Shown in pieces: positions 1 through 10,791 of a stretch of DNA of 64,000 bases. A program made the translations under genes and the position numbers. Source of the stretch: Ruegeria sp. 6PALISEP08. GTDB taxonomy: Bacteria > Pseudomonadota > Alphaproteobacteria > Rhodobacterales > Rhodobacteraceae. Numbering within the stretch: position 1 is the first letter of the stretch; each line of letters begins with the position of its first letter. Location of the stretch: assembly GCF_001238295.1 (NCBI RefSeq), contig NZ_LGXZ01000002.1, positions 124,001-188,000 of the forward strand, in the 5' to 3' direction. The notes beneath the pieces were generated by a model. The model was not told the DNA's origin, searched no databases, and worked only from the letters and a program-made list of their open reading frames with translations.

Positions 1-1116
1 TTCGCGGCAGCCATGCTGCTGTACCCCACATGGTATGATCCCTATCGGGACAAGACCTGCGATCTGGAAACTGTGCTAGACACGCTTGAGGCGCAAACGC
101 GCGCCTGGCGGCAGGATCGGAACGGATGGACCGCCTCGGGTATGCGATTGTGGAAACGCAAACATCTACAACAGATTTTCGGGCAGCACAGAAAGCTGCG
201 CTTTACAGCCACGCAGCCCAAAACCGCTGATCGCCCGCATATGGCCTGGGCCAGTCAGGCGCGAAACATCGAAGGGGCGGTACGGGTCGAAGACGGATTT
301 CTCAGATCACGTGGATTGGGGGCAGAGCTTGTGCCGCCGCTTTCGTTGGTGACGGATGACATCGGCATTTACTACGACCCCACAAAACCCAGCCAGTTGG
401 AAGACCTGATCAGTCGGCGAGAAACTCTGCGCCCGGATCAGGAATTGCGGGCCGAGCGCCTGGTCGATCGGTTGCTGGCGGAGGGGTTGAGCAAATACAA
501 CACGGGTCAGCCCACCCCCGACTTGCCTGAAGGGCATCGTATTCTGGTGCCGGGGCAGGTCGAGGATGATGCTTCGATCCTCTTGGGCGCCAGCACGGTG
601 CGCAGCAATCAGGATCTTTTGCAAGCCGCACGAGACGCCAATCCAAACGTGATCCTGATCTACAAGCCGCATCCCGATGTCGAGGCCGGATTGCGCGAAG
701 GCAGAATCGACGCCGCGGCATTGGCTGACGTTGTCCTGCCCCACACAGATCCCGCCGCGCTGCTGCCCCACGTCCAAGAGGTGTGGACGATGACCTCACT
801 TCTGGGGTTCGAGGCTTTGTTGCGTGGGGTAAAGGTCACAACGTTGGGTGCTCCGTTTTACGCCGGCTGGGGTCTGACCACCGACCTTGGGGCAGTCCCG
901 GTCCGGCGGGGCGCAAGACCATCGCTGATGGGTTTGGTCCATGCCGCCCTGATCGATTATCCCCGCTACTTCGATCCCATCACTCGCCAACCCTGCCCCG
1001 TAGAAGTGGCGGCAGAGCGTCTGTCGCAGGGGCACTCTGCCCCTACGGGTCCGTTCAATCGTATGCTGTCAAAACTTCAGGGCGTGTTTGCGACACACGC
1101 CCATCTTTGGCGTTGA
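1..1116 (+). CDS. kpsC: Capsule polysaccharide beta-Kdo transferase KpsC/LpsZ-like, C-terminal part
   Basis: The reading frame is open at the left edge, so the gene starts outside the window; the first ATG is at 13 but the frame continues upstream as F-A-A-A. The visible 371 residues match the second glycosyltransferase half of KpsC-type proteins: the LLYPTWYDPYRD start of the repeat, a VEDGFLRSRGLG motif, ILVPGQVEDDASI, the IYKPHPDV motif and a C-terminal GAPFYAGWGLT block. Family knowledge: KpsC adds the Kdo linker of group 2 capsules to lyso-phosphatidylglycerol on the cytoplasmic face of the membrane. Full-length members have two related halves, and only the second is seen here. It converges on ribD with two bases between the stop codons. 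The family call is firm; the exact polysaccharide is unknown. Confidence 0.85.
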   Translation, partial: FAAAMLLYPTWYDPYRDKTCDLETVLDTLEAQTRAWRQDRNGWTASGMRLWKRKHLQQIFGQHRKLRFTATQPKTADRPHMAWASQARNIEGAVRVEDGFLRSRGLGAELVPPLSLVTDDIGIYYDPTKPSQLEDLISRRETLRPDQELRAERLVDRLLAEGLSKYNTGQPTPDLPEGHRILVPGQVEDDASILLGASTVRSNQDLLQAARDANPNVILIYKPHPDVEAGLREGRIDAAALADVVLPHTDPAALLPHVQEVWTMTSLLGFEALLRGVKVTTLGAPFYAGWGLTTDLGAVPVRRGARPSLMGLVHAALIDYPRYFDPITRQPCPVEVAAERLSQGHSAPTGPFNRMLSKLQGVFATHAHLWR

Positions 1117-1118
1117 TC

Positions 1119-2219
1119 CTAAAGCGGCATTTTGCGCCACCGGTGCAGGATATCCCCCCCCACGTTCAGCGATTCAACAAGCTGGAATCGCGGCGCGGCC
1201 TCCAGCGTTTCAAGGCCCAATGATCCAACCGCTGAAAGCCCGTCGGCCCCGATGGTCAGCCCGGCAGTGAAGCCGACCAGTTCATCCACCAGATCTTCGG
1301 CCAGAAGAGACGCCGCAAGAGCGGCCCCGCCTTCGCAGAAAACACTGGTCAGACCGGCCTGCCCCAATTGCTGAAGCAAGTCCACCGCATCGATATGGTG
1401 ATCCTTCAACGCGCAAGGGATCAGCTTCGCGCCCAACCCCTCCCAGGCGCGGGCGCGCTCGGCATCCGGGTGATGGGCGTGACACAGCCAGACGGGAATG
1501 TTTGAGGCTGTGCGTGCCAGCTGACCCATCAGCGATATGTCCATGTGACGCGATACCACAACACGCACGGGCTGATGCGCGACACCAAGGTCCCGCACGG
1601 TCAGCGAGGGGTCATCGGCACGCGCCGTCCCTGCCCCTACCATGACCGCATCATGACGCGCGCGCATCGCATGAACTACGCGACGCGCCTTTGGGCCGGT
1701 GATCCATTGACTGTGCCCGGTCGACGTTGCAATCCGCCCGTCAAAGCTGCTGGCCAGTTTTAGGGTTACAAAGGGCCGCCCCTGTTCGGTTTTCAGGAAA
1801 AAACCGGCCAGATCATGCTCGGCCTGTTCTGCAAGAACACCTGTAACGACCTCGATCCCCGCCTCGCGCAACACGGCAAAGCCCAGCCCGGCCACACGCG
1901 GGTCGCTGTCTTCCACGGCGGACACTACGCGTGACACGCCAGCCGCAATCAACGCCTCGGCACAAGGTGGCGTTTTTCCGTGATGGGAACACGGTTCCAA
2001 GGTCACGTAGGCTGTTGCGGCGCTTGCGGCCTGTCCGGCTTGGGCCAACGCCTCGGTCTCGGCATGAGGGCGCCCGCCGGGTTGGGTCCAGCCACGCCCG
2101 ATGATCCGGTCGTCGCGCACAATGACGCAGCCGACAGCGGGGTTCGGCCAGCACGTTCCTTGGCCGCGCCGCCCCAAAGACAGGGCCAGCGCCATAAATC
2201 GCTTATCTGTTTCGTTCAC
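1119..2219 (-). CDS. ribD: Bifunctional riboflavin biosynthesis deaminase/reductase RibD
   Basis: The 366-residue length is normal for RibD. The N-terminal CMP/dCMP-deaminase fold has the zinc motifs HAE ([10 protein letters not shown], about residues 50-60) and [14 protein letters not shown] (about 77-90). The C-terminal half is the RibD reductase domain, beginning at [17 protein letters not shown]. It deaminates and then reduces the pyrimidine intermediate after GTP cyclohydrolase II in riboflavin synthesis, in the cytosol. Its ATG overlaps the nrdR stop codon by four bases, so the two are translationally coupled; nrdR-ribD adjacency is common in alphaproteobacteria. Confidence 0.96.
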   Translation of the reverse strand: MNETDKRFMALALSLGRRGQGTCWPNPAVGCVIVRDDRIIGRGWTQPGGRPHAETEALAQAGQAASAATAYVTLEPCSHHGKTPPCAEALIAAGVSRVVSAVEDSDPRVAGLGFAVLREAGIEVVTGVLAEQAEHDLAGFFLKTEQGRPFVTLKLASSFDGRIATSTGHSQWITGPKARRVVHAMRARHDAVMVGAGTARADDPSLTVRDLGVAHQPVRVVVSRHMDISLMGQLARTASNIPVWLCHAHHPDAERARAWEGLGAKLIPCALKDHHIDAVDLLQQLGQAGLTSVFCEGGAALAASLLAEDLVDELVGFTAGLTIGADGLSAVGSLGLETLEAAPRFQLVESLNVGGDILHRWRKMPL

Positions 2220-2686
2220 TCGTCCGTCGGAGGCTGCGGCGGGCGCAGTTCGTGGACAAACTCCTCGAAATCATCGGCCGCCTGGAAATTCTTGTACACA
2301 CTCGCAAAGCGAACATAGGCGACGGTGTCGATCCGCGCCAGAGCTTCCATAACGATCTCGCCGATCTTGTTGGACGGAATATCCGTGTCGCCCATGCTTT
2401 CCAGCCGGCGCACGATGCCAGAGATCATCTGATCTATCCGTTCCGGATCAACAGGCCGCTTCTGCATCGAGATACGTATCGAACGCTCAAGCTTGTCGCG
2501 GTCGAAATCCTCGCGCTTTCCATTGGTCTTGATGACAACCAGGTCACGCAGCTGCACACGCTCATACGTCGTGAACCGCCCACCACAGGCAGGACAGAAC
2601 CGGCGTCGGCGGATTGCCACGTGGTCCTCTGCCGGGCGTGAGTCTTTTACCTGAGTGTCGATATTTCCGCAAAACGGGCAGCGCAT
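2216..2686 (-). CDS. nrdR: Transcriptional repressor NrdR
   Basis: This 156-residue protein has an N-terminal zinc ribbon (CPFC near residue 3, CPAC near 31) and an ATP-cone domain ([13 protein letters not shown] onward). Both are diagnostic of NrdR, which senses ATP/dATP and represses ribonucleotide reductase genes. I chose the ATG at 2686 rather than the longer frame because MRCPFC is the family's usual start and a GAGGAGA ribosome-binding site sits just upstream. It lies between yjbQ and ribD on the same strand and overlaps ribD by four bases. A DnaA-box-like 9-mer lies about 54 bases upstream of the start. Confidence 0.96.
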   Translation of the reverse strand: MRCPFCGNIDTQVKDSRPAEDHVAIRRRRFCPACGGRFTTYERVQLRDLVVIKTNGKREDFDRDKLERSIRISMQKRPVDPERIDQMISGIVRRLESMGDTDIPSNKIGEIVMEALARIDTVAYVRFASVYKNFQAADDFEEFVHELRPPQPPTDE

Positions 2687-2739
2687 CCGCCGTCTCCTCG
2701 TCCCAAGTTCGGCCTCTTTTTGTAAGAGCTCCGGCTTAC

Positions 2740-2748
2740 TTATCCACA
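2740..2748 (+). promoter_or_regulatory. DnaA-box-like site upstream of nrdR
   Basis: TTATCCACA is an exact match to the bacterial DnaA-box consensus TTATNCACA. It lies in the 120-base gap between yjbQ and nrdR, where the nrdR-ribD promoter would be. The match is seen directly; a role in coupling nucleotide synthesis to replication initiation is inferred. One 9-mer can occur by chance. Confidence 0.4.
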
Positions 2749-2806
2749 ACTATAGGGCAGCCGCTAGGGTTTGGGTAGTCGGAAATTTCAACCGCTAGAT
2801 AAAGGG

Positions 2807-3220
2807 TCAGACCAGGTGCGCAGCGACACGTCTGTGATGCGGCGCTGTTCGGTGCTCAAACAGATAAATCCCCTGCCAGGTTCCAAGCACCATCCGACCC
2901 CGTGATACCGGGATCGACAACGACACAGGCATAAGTGTCGCTTTGATATGCGCTGGCATGTCGTCTGGCCCTTCATACGTGTGCCGTAAAAAGGACATGG
3001 CCGGGTGATTGGAAGGCGGTACAAGCCTTTCGAAAAAAGCCTGTAAATCGGTTTGAACCTCAGGGTCGGCGTTTTCCTGAATCAGCAAGGAACAGGAGGT
3101 ATGGCGGACTAACAATGTCAAAACGCCATCGGACGCCCCTTGAGCAAGCCAATTCCGCACGTCAGACGTAAATTCGTAAAGCCCGGCCCCTTGGGTGTGC
3201 ACAACGAATTCAGTCTGCAT
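2807..3220 (-). CDS. YjbQ family protein (UPF0047, thiamine-phosphate-synthase-like)
   Basis: The 137 residues are the usual length for the YjbQ/UPF0047 family. The conserved HTSCSLLIQENAD block lies near residues 40-52, PAMSFLRHTYEGPDDMPAHIK near 73-94, and the ISRG/GTWQGIYLFEHR block near the C terminus. Some relatives have weak thiamine-phosphate synthase activity in vitro, but the physiological role is unsettled. It lies downstream of nrdR's promoter region on the same strand as nrdR, separated by 120 bases, so co-transcription is uncertain. Confidence 0.9.
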   Translation of the reverse strand: MQTEFVVHTQGAGLYEFTSDVRNWLAQGASDGVLTLLVRHTSCSLLIQENADPEVQTDLQAFFERLVPPSNHPAMSFLRHTYEGPDDMPAHIKATLMPVSLSIPVSRGRMVLGTWQGIYLFEHRTAPHHRRVAAHLV

Positions 3221-3241
3221 CGTGGCGATCCTGTGAAATTA

Positions 3242-3646
3242 TCAGTCGTTGAAGAACGGCCGATAGTTACACCGTGCGTTTGCACCTTGTACAGATTCAC
3301 TGTTGCCAGGCTGAAAGCCGTACGAGACAAAGCTGCTGGGTTGTACATCGACGGATTGAGGTTGCTTGATCGAAAACTGAACCGCCGTTCTGCGCCCGGT
3401 GGTGACACTGGGCCCGTATCCGCGCAACACGTAGATCCTGTCTTGCCAACCCAAACCTAAAGTCCGGCGTGCATAATCTGCGGCCGCACACCAGTAGCCT
3501 TCCGTGCGTTGATCGCCGCGTGGGACGACCTCAAAATCGGTGGCATTTATGGGTTCTGTTCGATACCCGTTCGGCGCAGCATCTGCGGTCACGGGAATAC
3601 TGAGAGCCAGGGCCGCAAGCGCGGCGAAGGTGAAAAACTGTTTCAT
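3242..3646 (-). CDS. Small secreted protein of unknown function
   Basis: This 134-residue protein starts at MKQFFTFAALAALALSIPVTADA, a clear Sec signal peptide with likely cleavage after ADA-A near residue 23. A GGGAAGAA ribosome-binding site precedes this ATG, which is why the longer upstream frame was rejected. The mature part has two Cys (one in YWCAAADY, one in ANARCNY) that could form a disulfide. It contains the recurrent stretch DRIYVLRGYGPS but no domain I can name. The likely location is periplasmic. Confidence 0.75.
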   Translation of the reverse strand: MKQFFTFAALAALALSIPVTADAAPNGYRTEPINATDFEVVPRGDQRTEGYWCAAADYARRTLGLGWQDRIYVLRGYGPSVTTGRRTAVQFSIKQPQSVDVQPSSFVSYGFQPGNSESVQGANARCNYRPFFND

Positions 3647-3724
3647 CGTTAATTCTTCCCTGATTGTCTGTTCCAAATAGGTTAGTCGAACTTTACCAAG
3701 TGCACAGGGCACCTCACGATCAAT

Positions 3725-4276
3725 TCAACCCGCCTCGTGCATTGCGTGATCCAGAGTGAGCCAGCCCTGGTATCGGATCAGCAACCCCAACCCCGGTGCT
3801 TCAGCAGAAACATCAAATCGAAATCGGCCCAGCGCGTCCTGCCATTCCCGTGTGTCCGAGCGTGGCAGGGCAAAGATGGGCATCGGAATGCCAAGGACCG
3901 TCAAGCGAAGAATTTTGATGTATAAGGACCCGTTCAGCAAGTTGGGTTGAAGCCAGATTGAAATCGCTCCGAAATCTTCGCGGACGCAGTTTCGTTTAGC
4001 GTCATAGGTCAGATGCGATGTTGTGCAATGCCCGCCAAAGTCGCGCTGCCAACACAAGGCTTCGCCCTCGGCGCTTATCGTAACGGAAACCGGAACATCA
4101 TGTCCATTCAACGGAAACCCAGCCAAGCGCGTCGCAAAAGACGCCAGGATACCAGCACCGCGCACAATGTCACATTGGCCGGAAAACCGACCGTCGGTCA
4201 TGTGCAATTGACTGACAGCTTCGGGCAGATCCTCAACCGGGCCCAACGCCTTAAGAAAGGGGTCGGCCGCCATCAA
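3725..4276 (-). CDS. DUF4166 domain protein
   Basis: The 183-residue sequence resembles DUF4166. It begins FLKALGPVEDLPEAVSQLH, followed by a GRFSGQCDIVRGAGILA block, a W-R-x-F block (CWQRDFGGH) and a C-terminal YQGWLTLDH. In other bacteria this domain is often fused or adjacent to SDR-type oxidoreductases; no biochemical role is assigned. The start codon overlaps the stop of the upstream DCC-family gene by four bases, so the two form a small operon. No signal peptide or membrane segment is evident. Confidence 0.75.
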   Translation of the reverse strand: MMAADPFLKALGPVEDLPEAVSQLHMTDGRFSGQCDIVRGAGILASFATRLAGFPLNGHDVPVSVTISAEGEALCWQRDFGGHCTTSHLTYDAKRNCVREDFGAISIWLQPNLLNGSLYIKILRLTVLGIPMPIFALPRSDTREWQDALGRFRFDVSAEAPGLGLLIRYQGWLTLDHAMHEAG

Positions 4277-4710
4277 AACCCATCACGAGCAAAACGCGCC
4301 ACAATATCAGGCCCGGGCACCAAACATGTGCCGGACCTTCCAAACAGCCGGTATCTGTTCCGTGCAATCAATCGATACGCAGGGTCCTTGATCGCCTTGG
4401 GTAGAAACCGGCACAACGACAACACCCGCCACAATCCCTGCAGCTGACGCATCGCTGCGGCAAACGCATCCAGGTGCTGATAGATCACCCCATCCACAAT
4501 CACCAAATTGGTTTGAAAATCCTGCGTCGGCAATTCAAGCACTTGGTAGAGTTTTTGGCCAAGCGGGGATTGTGCGGTTGCGAACTGAAAGCGATGGGAT
4601 CGATCGTGTCTGAGCATGAAATTGAAGAACCCCGAACACAGCACGCATTCTCCGTCGAACACGATCAAGTTCCGGCCATAGGCTTCTGTAATTTCAGCAT
4701 GGTCCAGCAT
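4273..4710 (-). CDS. DCC-family thiol-disulfide oxidoreductase-like protein (DUF393)
   Basis: This 145-residue protein has the family-defining DGECVLC motif near residues 19-25, the C-x-x-C that gives the DCC family its name, followed by FFNFMLRHDRSHRFQFA. It is thioredoxin-like by family, but substrates are unknown. I chose ATG 4710 over the upstream TTG at 4743. Translation is coupled by overlap to the DUF4166 gene, a pairing seen in other proteobacteria by general recollection. Confidence 0.82.
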   Translation of the reverse strand: MLDHAEITEAYGRNLIVFDGECVLCSGFFNFMLRHDRSHRFQFATAQSPLGQKLYQVLELPTQDFQTNLVIVDGVIYQHLDAFAAAMRQLQGLWRVLSLCRFLPKAIKDPAYRLIARNRYRLFGRSGTCLVPGPDIVARFARDGF

Positions 4711-5039
4711 GATCCCTACACCAATAGGCCGCTTTGACGGCAAGGTGACAAATCCCTTACGTCAGAGCAATGCGACATCTGCGAAAGGTAAATGCGTGCC
4801 GGGGAGCGCTGAACAGAGAGTGGTGATTTCTCCGGCGGCTCTGACCTCATCCCCATAAAGGTGCTGACCCGGCAACACAGCTTATCTGGGGGCCTGACCC
4901 AATATGAACATGCGCGATCCGGTCAATCCTTTTTTTGGTTCGGCCATCTGCTGCCAGAAGGTCGCGAAAAACCCAACTATCACGCAGATTTTTGTGATAT
5001 TCTGCCTATGGTTTTGTAATCGTAAGGTATTGTTGTGCG
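4711..5039. other. Divergent intergenic region with an inverted repeat
   Basis: These 329 bases separate the leftward DCC gene from the rightward AraC-type regulator. I see no convincing gene. The arms TATCAC (4978-4983) and GTGATA (4994-4999) form an inverted repeat with a ten-base spacer about 40 bases before the araC-type start, a plausible but unproven operator. The segment just before the regulator start is AT-rich relative to its surroundings. Confidence 0.4.
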
Positions 5040-6107
5040 ATGGACGTGAATGTTGGCCGTCTTCTTTTCTTTATTCAGGCGCTCGATCGCCACAGCGGCA
5101 ATCATGATATGTCTCGGGCTGTCCTGAAGAAAACCGGCCTCAGGCCGCAGGACATCGCCCCTCCGGTTGAAACCTGCAGCATTCAGAAAGAGGCCCTGTT
5201 CGTCCGCTACGCCTGTGACGCGACCAAAGACATTACCTTTGCGGCCCGTACAGGGCTTGAGGTTACATCCGCCTCGACCGTGACGGCCTATATCAGCAAG
5301 TATTCACGCGATCTAAAACAGGTAATGGAGAATCTTTCACGTTTTCACGGAATCATTGACCCGGCTATCGCGCTCAGTCTGCGCATTGCCGGGAATTTTG
5401 CTGCTCTGGAAGCCGATTGGAAAGATGCAGGGTTCGCCCGTTTTCACCGACGCACAGAATTTCTGATCTTCGCGGCCCTCGCAAGAATGCGGAACCTGAC
5501 TCAGGTCAACCTGAACCCAATTGAGATACGGTTTCAGCACAAGGTTGGGGATCACGCCAAAAGGTTTGAAAAACTCGCAGGTTTTCCAGTGGTCTTTGGG
5601 TCGGAGAAGATTGAGATTGTCCTGCCTCTCTCGGCGCTGGATATACCGGTACCGACTTATGACCCTAAACTGCGCGAGCATCTGCTGGAATACGGCGAAC
5701 GTCTGTTGGCAGAATGCACGAAACCCGATCATTCGATCCGCGCACGTACCGAAGGGCTTATCACCGGGTCCCTGCCCGGCACGATCCCGCAGGCCGAGAC
5801 TATCGCCTCTGACCTTGGAATGAGCCTCAGAACCTTTAGCCGGCGTCTTAAGGAAGAAGGCACAAGCTATCGCGACATCGTGGACGACCTAAGATGCGAT
5901 CTGGCCCAGACCTTCCTGACCAACCAGATGTCTCTGTCAGAGATCTCATTTTCACTTGGGTATGCAGATCAGGCCGCCTTCTCAACCGCATTCAAGCGCT
6001 GGACTGGCCAACCGCCAAGCGCCTTCAAGACCCGCGTCGAGCATCCCCTTCGGACGCGAGACCGGGGGTCATCAGCCAAAAAACCTCGCCCCGGCCCTGT
6101 CCCATGA
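5040..6107 (+). CDS. AraC family transcriptional regulator
   Basis: The 355-residue protein has a C-terminal AraC/XylS double helix-turn-helix: SLRTFSRRLKEEGTSYRDIVDDLR near residues 262-285 and LSEISFSLGYADQAAFSTAFKRWTG near 302-326. The N-terminal 200 residues resemble the arabinose-binding-like domain of OruR/ArgR-type AraC regulators. The ligand is unknown and no obvious target operon lies beside it; the divergent neighbour is the DCC/DUF4166 pair. Shine-Dalgarno support at ATG 5040 is weak, and the ATG at residue 24 is an alternative start. Confidence 0.88.
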   Translation: MDVNVGRLLFFIQALDRHSGNHDMSRAVLKKTGLRPQDIAPPVETCSIQKEALFVRYACDATKDITFAARTGLEVTSASTVTAYISKYSRDLKQVMENLSRFHGIIDPAIALSLRIAGNFAALEADWKDAGFARFHRRTEFLIFAALARMRNLTQVNLNPIEIRFQHKVGDHAKRFEKLAGFPVVFGSEKIEIVLPLSALDIPVPTYDPKLREHLLEYGERLLAECTKPDHSIRARTEGLITGSLPGTIPQAETIASDLGMSLRTFSRRLKEEGTSYRDIVDDLRCDLAQTFLTNQMSLSEISFSLGYADQAAFSTAFKRWTGQPPSAFKTRVEHPLRTRDRGSSAKKPRPGPVP

Positions 6108-6197
6108 GTGGACAAAACCGATATAGACAGGGGCACCGCCCATCCCGTGTGATTTCCCGCCAATGTGATGAGAGAACAGGCCATCGTGATGACCGAA

Positions 6198-6228
6198 TAA
6201 AAAAAGGCGCCTCGGGTGAGGCGCCTTT
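6198..6228 (-). terminator. Rho-independent terminator of rpoD
   Basis: A perfect 11-base-pair stem (6203-6213 with 6218-6228; arm AAAGGCGCCTC) has a four-base loop. On the minus strand it is followed by seven T residues (6199-6205). It lies immediately downstream of the rpoD stop codon. Confidence 0.9.
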
Positions 6229-6232
6229 CGAC

Positions 6233-8221
<1,989 letters not shown>

Positions 8222-8335
8222 TCAATGCTCCTGCAGGGATGGGTGATTCGTTTGAACCGAATCATTAGCGCGTTGAAGTGATTCGGCCACCCGTTTACCC
8301 GTTTTTCTTTTCCAGTGCCTTACGAAAACACCATT

Positions 8336-10282
8336 TTACCGGCGTTTCCGTTCAAAATTGATGCCGGACATGATTGCCTTGAACGCGTCTTTCTCGTCGC
8401 GGTTGATTCGCGCGCCATTGTCGGCAATGTCGAACACGGCCCGGTCCTCGTTCTGGCTGCGGCTTGTGCGGTTGCGCTCTTCGGCGGCTTGCGCCAGCCG
8501 ATATGTCAGCGCCTCATCGGCCAGATCAGACAATTCCTCTGCCGCTTCGGCAATCTCAGCATCCAACCCCTGGAGCGCTTTGATCTTTGCGAGTTCCTCG
8601 GCCAGCGTCATCTCGGCCTTTTCAACGTCGCCCGGTTTGTACACGCAGGGGATCACTGCGACATGGCGAAGGGCCAGCAGGTTTTCAAGGGGCTGGGGGC
8701 CTAAAGACTCCATAATGTGGTCTTTCAGGTGGTCCGGGTCATCGATCGCATGACGCAGGACAACGTCGCGCAACGCTGCGTGATCTGGATCGTGACACTC
8801 CATATCCTCAAGCTGGTGCTCGAACTGCACGACAACTTTTGGGTTGAGGATGGCGATGGCCAGAATGGCTGCCTCGCGCAGTTGGATATCAGCCGTCTCG
8901 GACGAGGCCAGGAACGATGAACGCGCACCCGGCGTTGCCGATTGCGGCGGTTGCCATTTCCCACGCGGTTGCCATTGTCGGTTCTGCGGCTGGCGTTGGG
9001 GACGGAAAAGCTGCCAGCGCAAATCCTTGATCTCTTGCCCATAATGCGAGCGGATCGACGGGTCGCGGATCAGTTTAATCTTGTCCCGAAGGGATTTGTC
9101 CAGCGCCGCCTTGCGCTCTGGGCTGTCAAAGATCTTTCCCTCAGTCTCCCGCTGCCACAGCAGTTTGACCATCGGAATGGCACCTTCCAGTACAGTCTGA
9201 ACAGCGCCCGGCCCCTCTGCCCGCAACAGATCGTCAGGATCTTTGCCTTCGGGCATCAGCGCAAAGCGCAGGGATTTTCCCGCCTCGAGCAACGGCAAGG
9301 CCAAATCGACCGCCCGCATCGCAGCGCGTAAACCTGCCGTGTCGCCATCCAGCGCAATGACCGGCTCATTGGAAACGCGCCAGAGCAATTGCAGCTGATG
9401 CTCGGTGATCGCGGTGCCCAAGGGGGCAACCGACGCGCCAAAGCCAGCCTCGGCCAGCGCGATTACGTCCATATACCCTTCGGCCACGATCAGCGGCTGC
9501 CCTTTCCCTGCCGCCTGCCGCGCGGGTCCATGGTTGTACAGGCTGCGCCCTTTGTCGAACAATTCGGTCTCGGGCGAGTTCAGGTATTTGGCGTTGTCAT
9601 TTGGGTCCATAGCCCGCCCACCAAACGCGATGCAACGCCCGCGCGGATCGCGAATAGGAAACATGATGCGGTTGCGGAAGGTGTCATACGGCTTCTTTCC
9701 CTTGTTCGAGGGCTTGACCAGCCCTGCCCCAAGGATCAGATCCTCAGCCACATTCTTTCCGCGCAGATGATCCCACAAGGCCTGCCAACCATCCGGGGCA
9801 AAGCCAATCTCCCACCGATCCAGTGCTTGTGCATCCAGACCACGGCTTATCAGGTAATCACGTGCAGATGCCCCCGCCCCGGTCTTGAGTTGCAGGCGGA
9901 AGAATTGCGCCGCCTGCTCCATCACATCGGCCAATTGCGACCGGCGGTCCTGCTTTTCTTGCGCTTTGGGATCACGGGCGGGCATGGGCATCCCAGCCTC
10001 ACGCGCCAGAATCTCAACCGCTTCGATGAACGAGACATTCTCGGTCTCTTTCACAAAGCTGATGGCGTCACCTTTCGCATGACAACCGAAGCAGTAATAA
10101 AACCCCTTCTGATCGTCCACGTGGAACGAAGCTGTCTTTTCATGGTGAAACGGGCATGGGGCCCACATATCGCCCTTGCCCTGATTTGACTTGCGCTGAT
10201 CCCACATGACTTTGCGCCCAACGACCTGAGACAGGCTTAGCCGGGTGCGCAACTCATCCAGAAATCCGGGGGGCAAAGACAT
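8336..10282 (-). CDS. dnaG: DNA primase DnaG
   Basis: This 648-residue protein has the N-terminal zinc-binding domain (CPFHHEKTASF near residue 42 and YYCFGCHAKGD near 62). The TOPRIM catalytic core follows, with IVAEGYMDVIAL near residue 263 and the acidic ALDGDTAGLRA near 313. A variable C-terminal DnaB-interaction region completes it. It synthesises RNA primers at the replication fork. It lies upstream of rpoD on the same strand. Two inverted DnaA-box-like sites lie between its start and the stop of the next upstream gene. Confidence 0.98.
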   Translation of the reverse strand: MSLPPGFLDELRTRLSLSQVVGRKVMWDQRKSNQGKGDMWAPCPFHHEKTASFHVDDQKGFYYCFGCHAKGDAISFVKETENVSFIEAVEILAREAGMPMPARDPKAQEKQDRRSQLADVMEQAAQFFRLQLKTGAGASARDYLISRGLDAQALDRWEIGFAPDGWQALWDHLRGKNVAEDLILGAGLVKPSNKGKKPYDTFRNRIMFPIRDPRGRCIAFGGRAMDPNDNAKYLNSPETELFDKGRSLYNHGPARQAAGKGQPLIVAEGYMDVIALAEAGFGASVAPLGTAITEHQLQLLWRVSNEPVIALDGDTAGLRAAMRAVDLALPLLEAGKSLRFALMPEGKDPDDLLRAEGPGAVQTVLEGAIPMVKLLWQRETEGKIFDSPERKAALDKSLRDKIKLIRDPSIRSHYGQEIKDLRWQLFRPQRQPQNRQWQPRGKWQPPQSATPGARSSFLASSETADIQLREAAILAIAILNPKVVVQFEHQLEDMECHDPDHAALRDVVLRHAIDDPDHLKDHIMESLGPQPLENLLALRHVAVIPCVYKPGDVEKAEMTLAEELAKIKALQGLDAEIAEAAEELSDLADEALTYRLAQAAEERNRTSRSQNEDRAVFDIADNGARINRDEKDAFKAIMSGINFERKRR

Positions 10283-10332
10283 GGATCAAACCTGCCAGAA
10301 ATGACAACCCGCGCCAAGGGGACGGCGCGGGC

Positions 10333-10365
10333 TTATCCACAGAGAATTGGCTTGGTTGTGGATTA
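10333..10365. promoter_or_regulatory. Inverted pair of DnaA-box-like sites upstream of dnaG
   Basis: TTATCCACA (10333-10341) is an exact consensus DnaA box. TGTGGATTA (10357-10365), on the opposite orientation, reads TAATCCACA with one mismatch. They are separated by 15 bases and sit 51-83 bases upstream of the dnaG ATG; the second overlaps the last codons of the neighbouring small gene. Binding by DnaA is inferred, not shown. Confidence 0.5.
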
Positions 10366-10659
10366 TTGCTGCAGACACAGCTCCAACCACGCCGCGCCCA
10401 GGTCCTTCTTGCGCACATCGCGCATCTTTTGTTCATAGACCCAAGGCGCAATCAGCGGAATGGCCGCGTTATAGTTTTCCGGCCAAGTTGGCGAGTTGTC
10501 CGTAATCGCCTGCGCGACGTCGCGCTCTTTGACCTTGTCCAACCGCGCCTTCTGGATCGCGGCCACCACATCGGCCTGATATTTACAGCTTTGCTCGGCG
10601 CTGTCCTGAGCCAGTGAAGGGGTGGCAAGCAAGGCCGCGACGATGGCGATACGCAACAT
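10363..10659 (-). CDS. Small secreted protein of unknown function
   Basis: The 98 residues begin MLRIAIVAALLATPSLAQ, a signal peptide with likely cleavage after SLA-Q. The mature part of about 80 residues has Cys in EQSCKYQADV and a second Cys near the end (LELCLQQ), suggesting a disulfide. It also contains AAIQKARLDKVKERDVAQAITDN. I do not recognise a named family. It ends just upstream of the dnaG promoter and could be co-transcribed with dnaG. Confidence 0.75.
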   Translation of the reverse strand: MLRIAIVAALLATPSLAQDSAEQSCKYQADVVAAIQKARLDKVKERDVAQAITDNSPTWPENYNAAIPLIAPWVYEQKMRDVRKKDLGAAWLELCLQQ

Positions 10660-10791
10660 GGGGTTCTCCCGGATTCGTTTCTTTCGGCACAGCTTACCCG
10701 TCAGAACTATGGGCTGCCATCATCCATTTCGACACTTGGCATCACGGCAGCGTCAGAGCGGGGCGGCCGACCTGCCCCACTCAATTTAAGA

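Noticed and set aside
2737..2757. Possible NrdR box overlapping the DnaA-like site before nrdR
   Set aside because: The palindrome is too poor to call; only the DnaA-box match is kept.
9389..10189. A 266-codon open frame on the plus strand inside dnaG
   Set aside because: It is a shadow of dnaG on the opposite strand, with low-complexity composition and no family resemblance.
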